Assembly: GCA_902767285.1 (NCBI GenBank)
Contig: CACXHC010000017.1
Location: 1-9,563 of the forward strand
Length of the DNA stretch: 9,563 bases
DNA from: an uncultured Ruminococcus sp.
GTDB taxonomy: Bacteria > Bacillota > Clostridia > Oscillospirales > Acutalibacteraceae
Direction: 5' to 3'
This document shows positions 5,690 through 9,563 of this stretch, piece by piece. The notes under the pieces were generated by a model. It had not been told where the DNA came from. It did no database searches and saw nothing but the letters and a program-made list of their open reading frames with translations. Positions within the stretch are counted from its first letter, which is position 1. Each line of letters starts with the position of its first letter. The position numbers were made by a program, and so were the translations under genes.

Positions 5690-7285
5690 TCATTTTATAT
5701 TATTTTTTCGGCACATCTCGACAACGTCGCTCATCGTTACCGCATTTTGAAATATACCTCTTGCAATTTGGGCTTCAGGGGTGGTGAAGTATGTAAGCTG
5801 AGAAAAAAATCTTTTTGGCTCGTCTATCGAAACTATATTTTTGTTGAACAAAAATGCACATCTGTCGGAACACTCGGAAGCGGTTCGGGTGTCGTGCGTT
5901 ACGATTATTTGCGTTACTCCGCTCTTTTTGAGATTGCGTATTATTGAGATAACTGATTGCCTTGATTCAAAATCCATAGCTTTTGTTGGCTCGTCAAGCA
6001 GAATAATATCAGGAGATGTGAGAAGAATTTTGGCTAATGCCGTTTTTTGCTGTTCTCCTCCGCTTAAATCATACGGGTGGCGAGACATTAGTTCGGATAT
6101 TCCCAAAAATTCGCATATATCCGATATTCGCTCTTTGTTATCGCAGACCGAAAGCAAATCCTCTTCAACAGTCGATTTAAAAAATATTTCCCGTGGGTCT
6201 TGGGGCAACATCGATATTTTAATTTTTTTACTGCGTTTATAAAATCCGCTGTATATTTTTTCTGTACCCAAAATTATTTTTAAAAGAGTCGATTTGCCCG
6301 AACCGTTGCTTCCAATAATGCTAAAAATTTCACCTTTTTTGACATCAAGTGAAAGATTGGTCAAAATATCGCTTTCATTTTTTGAATACCTAAAATAAAT
6401 ATTCCGAATTTTTAGAATATTTTCGTTGTTTTGTTCAGGCTGCGAACTGATAGGCATAATATTTTTTGTAATCGTATAATTATCCAAAATATATCTGCGG
6501 ATTTCGGCTGATGTAACCAAAATTTCATTTGCGTTTGGTGATATTGCTCTATGAATTCGTGCTGATGTTGGTAAAAATATCTCACTAAAATTTTGGCTTA
6601 TATGTTTTGGATGAGAATTTTCGATTAATTTTCCTTTTTCGAGAAGAATCACCCTATTGGCATAGGAAAAAATATCGTCCGTATAATGTTCGGATATTAT
6701 GACGGTTGTACCGAGTTCCCTATTCAATCTTATTATATGCGATATTAATTTTTTTGCGGATATTGTATCGAGCCGAGATGTAGGCTCATCAAGCAAGAGA
6801 ATTTCGGGTTCGTGAAGCATTACGCTGGCAAGATTTACAATCTGACGTTCACCGCCTGAAAGATATTCCGTTTTTTTATTGTATATTGGTTCAAGTCCGA
6901 AATATACCGAAATTTCGGCTGTTTTTCGGCGGATTTCGTCACTGCTTTTGCCGAGGCTTTCGAGTCCGAACGCAAGCTCTCTCCAAACGGTTTCGGTGAC
7001 AATCGAAGTGTTGCTGTTCTGCATAACGAATCCAACTGCGGTTACTGATTCTTGTTCCGACTGCTCTTCTATTTTTTTGCCTAAAACAAAAATATCGCCT
7101 GTGCGTTCGCCGTAGGGTGCGAGCTGTTTTTTCAAAAGTTTCAGGAGAGTTGTTTTTCCGCTTCCTGAACGTCCGCACAAAAGAACTATTTCGCCTCTTT
7201 TTACACTGAACGAAATTTCGTTCAGTGCTTTTGTTTTTTCATCGGGATATTTAAAACTGAGCTTATCGACACAAATCGAGTCCAA
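5690..7285 (-). CDS. ECF transporter double ATPase (fused EcfA1-EcfA2)
   Basis: This 531-residue cytoplasmic protein carries two complete ABC ATPase domains in one chain and should power the ECF importer without a second ATPase gene. Domain 1 has Walker A GRSGSGKTT (38-46), Q-loop Gln89, signature LSGGE (142-146), Walker B ILLLDEP (162-168) and switch His200. Domain 2 has GSNGSGKST (325-333), Gln362, LSGGEQQ (407-413), IILLDEP (427-433) and His464. All catalytic residues are present in both halves. The linker is about residues 225-288. Translation probably starts at TTG (7283-7285): GAGGTGA sits immediately upstream with optimal spacing, and the first residues (SICVDKLSFKYP) are a normal ABC start. 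The gene overlaps the end of ecfT by 64 bases in another frame. Similar fused ATPases are known in other ECF systems. Confidence 0.95.
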   Translation of the reverse strand: MDSICVDKLSFKYPDEKTKALNEISFSVKRGEIVLLCGRSGSGKTTLLKLLKKQLAPYGERTGDIFVLGKKIEEQSEQESVTAVGFVMQNSNTSIVTETVWRELAFGLESLGKSSDEIRRKTAEISVYFGLEPIYNKKTEYLSGGERQIVNLASVMLHEPEILLLDEPTSRLDTISAKKLISHIIRLNRELGTTVIISEHYTDDIFSYANRVILLEKGKLIENSHPKHISQNFSEIFLPTSARIHRAISPNANEILVTSAEIRRYILDNYTITKNIMPISSQPEQNNENILKIRNIYFRYSKNESDILTNLSLDVKKGEIFSIIGSNGSGKSTLLKIILGTEKIYSGFYKRSKKIKISMLPQDPREIFFKSTVEEDLLSVCDNKERISDICEFLGISELMSRHPYDLSGGEQQKTALAKILLTSPDIILLDEPTKAMDFESRQSVISIIRNLKKSGVTQIIVTHDTRTASECSDRCAFLFNKNIVSIDEPKRFFSQLTYFTTPEAQIARGIFQNAVTMSDVVEMCRKNNIK

Positions 7286-8109
7286 AAAATCACCTCAACA
7301 GCTGCGGGGACAAATGCCAAAATCGCAAACATTATATATGAAAAGCAAGCCGAATTTTCGGTTGGTATTTCGGATATTGACGGGTAAAACGAAAAATTCA
7401 AACAGCCTTTTTTTATCGAAATTATAATGACCGCACATATTATTACATCAAAAATCAGAAAACAAAAATCTTTAGGCGAAAATTTAAAATTAGAATAATT
7501 TGTTCTGTTTTTTAATTCAGCTCCACGAGATTTCATGCTGTCGGCGGTGTCTATCGAATCCTCAAGAAATATCGAAACAAGAACCGAAAACGCCGACAAA
7601 TAAGATATTGGTTCTCCCAAAGCGGTTTGGGAATCAATTATCCGCTTATATTTATCTTTCATTAGCGGTATAAATCTAAGTATCAAAGAAATCAAAACTG
7701 CAATTTTAGGAAAAATCTTTCCTATAAGGTGGATTATCTTGTCGGAGGTCATGCACTCAGACATAGATAAACACCATAATATCGATGTCTGAATAACTAT
7801 GGACATAAAAAATCCAAATATCAGTGCCTCAAGCGTAACGGGCAGACCGCCCAAAAAGAAAAGCTCGGTTACTCCGTGGTGAGAAAAAAGCGGATTTATA
7901 ATTGTTATCATCATCATAAAAACAGCATTTCCGATTATTGATTTTACACTGATTTTTTTTGATACAAGTATTCTGTGGGCAACCGCACCAATAAACGAAA
8001 TTATGACTATTATCGGATTCATGGCAAGCACCGTAAATGATATTACCGACACGAACCACATAAAAAGCGGAAGCGGGTGTATTTTGGAAAACGCACACTC
8101 ATTTTGCAT
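7222..8109 (-). CDS. ecfT: ECF transporter transmembrane component EcfT
   Basis: This 295-residue membrane protein should be the scaffold that links the S component to the ATPases. The start (KIHPLPLFMWFVSVISF) and the following NPIIVIISF are typical of the family. Two coupling-helix regions are visible: LRFIPLMKDKYKRIIDSQTA (144-163) and DTADSMKSRGAE (187-198), the latter matching the conserved Ala-Arg-Gly block. Hydrophobic segments lie at about 12-47, 58-72, 93-115, 133-150, 213-231 and 258-275. The chosen ATG (8107-8109) overlaps the stop of the DUF4430 gene by 11 bases, with GGTGAT about 7 bases upstream, so translation is likely coupled. An in-frame ATG at 8142 would lie deeper in that gene. 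The C-terminus overlaps the ATPase gene by 64 bases. Confidence 0.9.
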   Translation of the reverse strand: MQNECAFSKIHPLPLFMWFVSVISFTVLAMNPIIVIISFIGAVAHRILVSKKISVKSIIGNAVFMMMITIINPLFSHHGVTELFFLGGLPVTLEALIFGFFMSIVIQTSILWCLSMSECMTSDKIIHLIGKIFPKIAVLISLILRFIPLMKDKYKRIIDSQTALGEPISYLSAFSVLVSIFLEDSIDTADSMKSRGAELKNRTNYSNFKFSPKDFCFLIFDVIICAVIIISIKKGCLNFSFYPSISEIPTENSACFSYIMFAILAFVPAAVEVIFWTRFVSISSVLNIPMKKQKH

Positions 8110-8578
8110 AATAATTATCACCAACATCTCTGCCGAGGTCACGGGTGTAGACCCATTTTACAATATCGCCGTCGTGCAGAATATATTCCGAGCTTGAAAT
8201 TGTGGGAAAGTTATCATTGACGCTGTACATCCAGCCTGACAAATCGCCGTAATCATACTCATAAATATTGTCGATTGCCTTGACGTATACAGAGTTGCCC
8301 GAAACTCCGGCATAATCAAAATGAATTTTTTGTTCAGTCAAAATTTCGTTTAAAACGGAAAATGCCGTATCATCATCAGAAATAGGAATTTCGGTTTCGG
8401 GAACAATTATTTTGTTTTCGGCTATTTGGTTGGCATCAACAGAAATTACCACATATCCAACATAATTCTCTGATTTGCCATTGTCGGCAGAATAGTGCTT
8501 GCCAACGGTTTCAAAATTCAACGCAAAAACAACCACTATTAATAATATTATTATAACCCAAATACTCCTTTTTTTCAC
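8099..8578 (-). CDS. Membrane-anchored DUF4430 (transcobalamin C-terminal-like) protein
   Basis: This 159-residue protein has one N-terminal hydrophobic segment (about 6-22) with no lipobox, so it is probably anchored outside the membrane or secreted. Residues 42-153 match DUF4430: VVISVDAN, then AFSVLNEIL (72-80), GDLSGWMYSVND (111-122) and DGDIVKWVYTRDLGRDVG (136-153). DUF4430 is related to the C-terminal beta domain of animal transcobalamin and intrinsic factor, which closes over cobalamin. The start is GTG (8576-8578), with a strong AGGAGG (8585-8590) 6 bases upstream. The gene sits between an alpha/alpha-toroid lipoprotein gene and ecfT, overlapping the latter. This context suggests that it is the second half of a surface ligand-binding pair feeding the importer. 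Ligand identity is inferred. Confidence 0.85.
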   Translation of the reverse strand: MKKRSIWVIIILLIVVVFALNFETVGKHYSADNGKSENYVGYVVISVDANQIAENKIIVPETEIPISDDDTAFSVLNEILTEQKIHFDYAGVSGNSVYVKAIDNIYEYDYGDLSGWMYSVNDNFPTISSSEYILHDGDIVKWVYTRDLGRDVGDNYYAK

Positions 8579-8598
8579 AAAATCCCTCCTCTAATAAT

Positions 8599-8653
8599 CA
8601 AAAGTTTTTTGGAAGGGGTTTGGGGAAACCTTTTTTTCAAAAAAGGTTTCCTC
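8599..8653. repeat. Small palindromic repeat, copy A
   Basis: CAAAAGTTTTTTGG (8599-8612) is followed by a G-rich stretch and a perfect inverted repeat: GGAAACC plus six T (8624-8636), a TC centre, then six A plus GGTTTCC (8639-8651). It extends through G-T and G-C pairs to 8622 and 8653, so the arm includes part of the TGA stop of the lipoprotein gene (8652-8654). No T run follows on the minus strand. As RNA it would form a stable hairpin between the first two genes of the ECF operon and could set their relative expression. Confidence 0.6.
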
Positions 8654-9518
8654 AAGCAAACGCAAAACAAAGCGAATAGAAAGCCTGTGCCGTGGCGTAT
8701 GTATCGGAAGTTCCGCCCGAAGTGTGTGCAAATCCGCCGTTGCTCTGCTGATAGGACAAAAGTCCGTCGATGAGATTTTTCTCACCTTTTGTAAACCTGC
8801 TGTCGGTCATTGGGTTTGCTCCGACTGAACAAACTGCAATTATCGTTTGAGCTGTGGTTTCGCACGAAGCCTCTCCCCAATTCTTGACCGAACATTCGGA
8901 TGTGACTTGTGTTGACAAATAATCTATCATCAAATTTACCGCCTTGCTCACTTTCTCATCTTCCATATACGGAGAAAGTGCGTGAACCGCCATCGCTGTT
9001 ATGTCGGTTTCGGACGTATTTTTGTTTATCATATACAACGCCCCACTATCGATTTGCCGAGAGAGGATTTCCGAAATCAAATCTTCTTTGAGTGTGTTTT
9101 CTATTGGTTGATTTTCAAGCACCATCAACCCAAATATAAGATGATTTATCATTCTTTCGGTTAGGGGCTTTGATTTCAAATCCGATACAATCGAGTCCAA
9201 CATTCCGTTAGCCGAAATATCGGCTCCGTTGGCTTTTGCTGCAATTGCGATTCTCTCTTTGTCAGTAATAATCATATCATCCGAAAATATTTTTTCAGCC
9301 GATACTACATATTCGGAATCGGGATTTCCCGATATGCCCGTTCCGTATGCAAACCAATCGTAAACGCTGTCGCCGGCTGATGCTTCGAGATTTTCGTTTT
9401 TCCAAGATGTCGTTTTTTCGATTGCCTGAGATATGCGTTCGCCATAAGTCGGATTTTTTGTACACCCGCTCACTAATATTATCGCTATTACCAAAATTAA
9501 TGACGTTATTTTCTTCAT
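8652..9518 (-). CDS. Lipoprotein with alpha/alpha-toroid (squalene-cyclase/prenyltransferase-like) repeats
   Basis: This 288-residue protein has a lipoprotein signal peptide with lipobox LVSGC (Cys19), so it should be attached to the outer face of the membrane. The body consists of helical hairpin repeats. Late units carry recognisable pieces: ETDITAMAVHALSPY, NWGEASCETTAQTIIAVCS and QQSNGGFAHTSGG followed by DTYATAQAFYSL. These resemble the QxxxGGF-type repeats of the prenyltransferase/squalene-cyclase toroid. No catalytic DxDD-type motif is seen, which argues against a cyclase. The alpha domain of intrinsic factor and transcobalamin has the same fold, and the next gene supplies a beta-domain-like partner. 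The ATG at 9518 gives a complete lipoprotein signal; AAGG lies about 13 bases upstream, so the ribosome site is weak. It appears to be the first gene of the operon. Confidence 0.82.
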   Translation of the reverse strand: MKKITSLILVIAIILVSGCTKNPTYGERISQAIEKTTSWKNENLEASAGDSVYDWFAYGTGISGNPDSEYVVSAEKIFSDDMIITDKERIAIAAKANGADISANGMLDSIVSDLKSKPLTERMINHLIFGLMVLENQPIENTLKEDLISEILSRQIDSGALYMINKNTSETDITAMAVHALSPYMEDEKVSKAVNLMIDYLSTQVTSECSVKNWGEASCETTAQTIIAVCSVGANPMTDSRFTKGEKNLIDGLLSYQQSNGGFAHTSGGTSDTYATAQAFYSLCFAFA

Positions 9519-9535
9519 TTCGACTTTTTTACCTT

Positions 9536-9563
9536 AAAAAGGGGCTGTGAAAAAACAACAGCC
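9536..9563 (-). terminator. Terminator-like hairpin upstream of the ECF operon
   Basis: On the minus strand GGCTGT (9558-9563) and ACAGCC (9543-9548) pair around a 9-base loop, followed by CC and five T (9536-9540). The T tract ends only 17 bases before the operon's first ATG. It may end an upstream gene or be the terminator arm of an attenuator. The stem may extend beyond the window edge. Confidence 0.55.

Noticed and set aside
6835..7178. Small frames within the ATPase gene (6835-7035, 6939-7178 minus; 6879-7115 plus)
   Set aside because: They are shadows of the first ATPase domain, whose Walker and signature motifs define the true frame.
8599..8653. Copy A of the repeat as an intrinsic terminator or CRISPR unit
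   Set aside because: No T run follows the stem on the operon strand, and there is no spacer-repeat periodicity.
8652..9518. Reading the toroid lipoprotein as a terpene cyclase or prenyltransferase enzyme
   Set aside because: It has a lipobox, so it is extracellular. It is short and lacks a DxDD or metal-site motif, and its neighbours are an importer rather than isoprenoid genes.

Overview
The window looks like chromosomal DNA of a low-GC anaerobic Gram-positive bacterium of the class Clostridia, probably near the Oscillospiraceae/Ruminococcaceae. This rests on the AT-rich base use, strong GGAGG-type ribosome sites, a SipW-type signal peptidase with a TasA-like substrate, PduL as phosphotransacylase, a four-cysteine family 4 uracil-DNA glycosylase and an ECF vitamin transporter. 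Genus cannot be read from the sequence. All genes but one (the glycosylase) are on the minus strand. I see no rRNA, tRNA, CRISPR array or transposase, and no gene-free stretch longer than 300 bases.

Region 1 (1-1903, minus) is a secretion and surface module. A near-ideal sigma-A promoter (1875-1903) drives an ER-type signal peptidase I (sipW, 1140-1823). The next gene encodes a large exported protein with a SipW-cognate signal peptide; it runs off the left edge (1-1076). The layout resembles the sipW-tasA part of Bacillus matrix operons.

Region 2 (2015-3433, minus) has a good promoter, pduL (phosphate acyltransferase without an encapsulation peptide) and, 18 bases later, an exported DUF4097-type beta-strand protein. 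Region 3 (3473-4820) has a plus-strand family 4 uracil-DNA glycosylase and a convergent TetR-family regulator, separated by one bidirectional terminator.

Region 4 (4992-9563, minus) is the most interesting part: a tightly packed five-gene operon. In transcription order it encodes a lipoprotein with alpha/alpha-toroid (prenyltransferase/squalene-cyclase-like) repeats, a membrane-anchored DUF4430 (transcobalamin C-terminal-like) protein, EcfT, a fused double EcfA ATPase and an ECF S component. The first two resemble the alpha and beta domains of animal intrinsic factor and transcobalamin, split over two genes. I infer a cell-surface corrinoid capture pair that hands its ligand to a dedicated ECF importer. 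A terminator-like hairpin lies just upstream of the first gene at the window edge and could be the expression platform of a regulator, such as a riboswitch, lying outside the window. A small palindromic repeat occurs twice (3523-3560 and 8599-8653); one copy sits between the two binding-protein genes.
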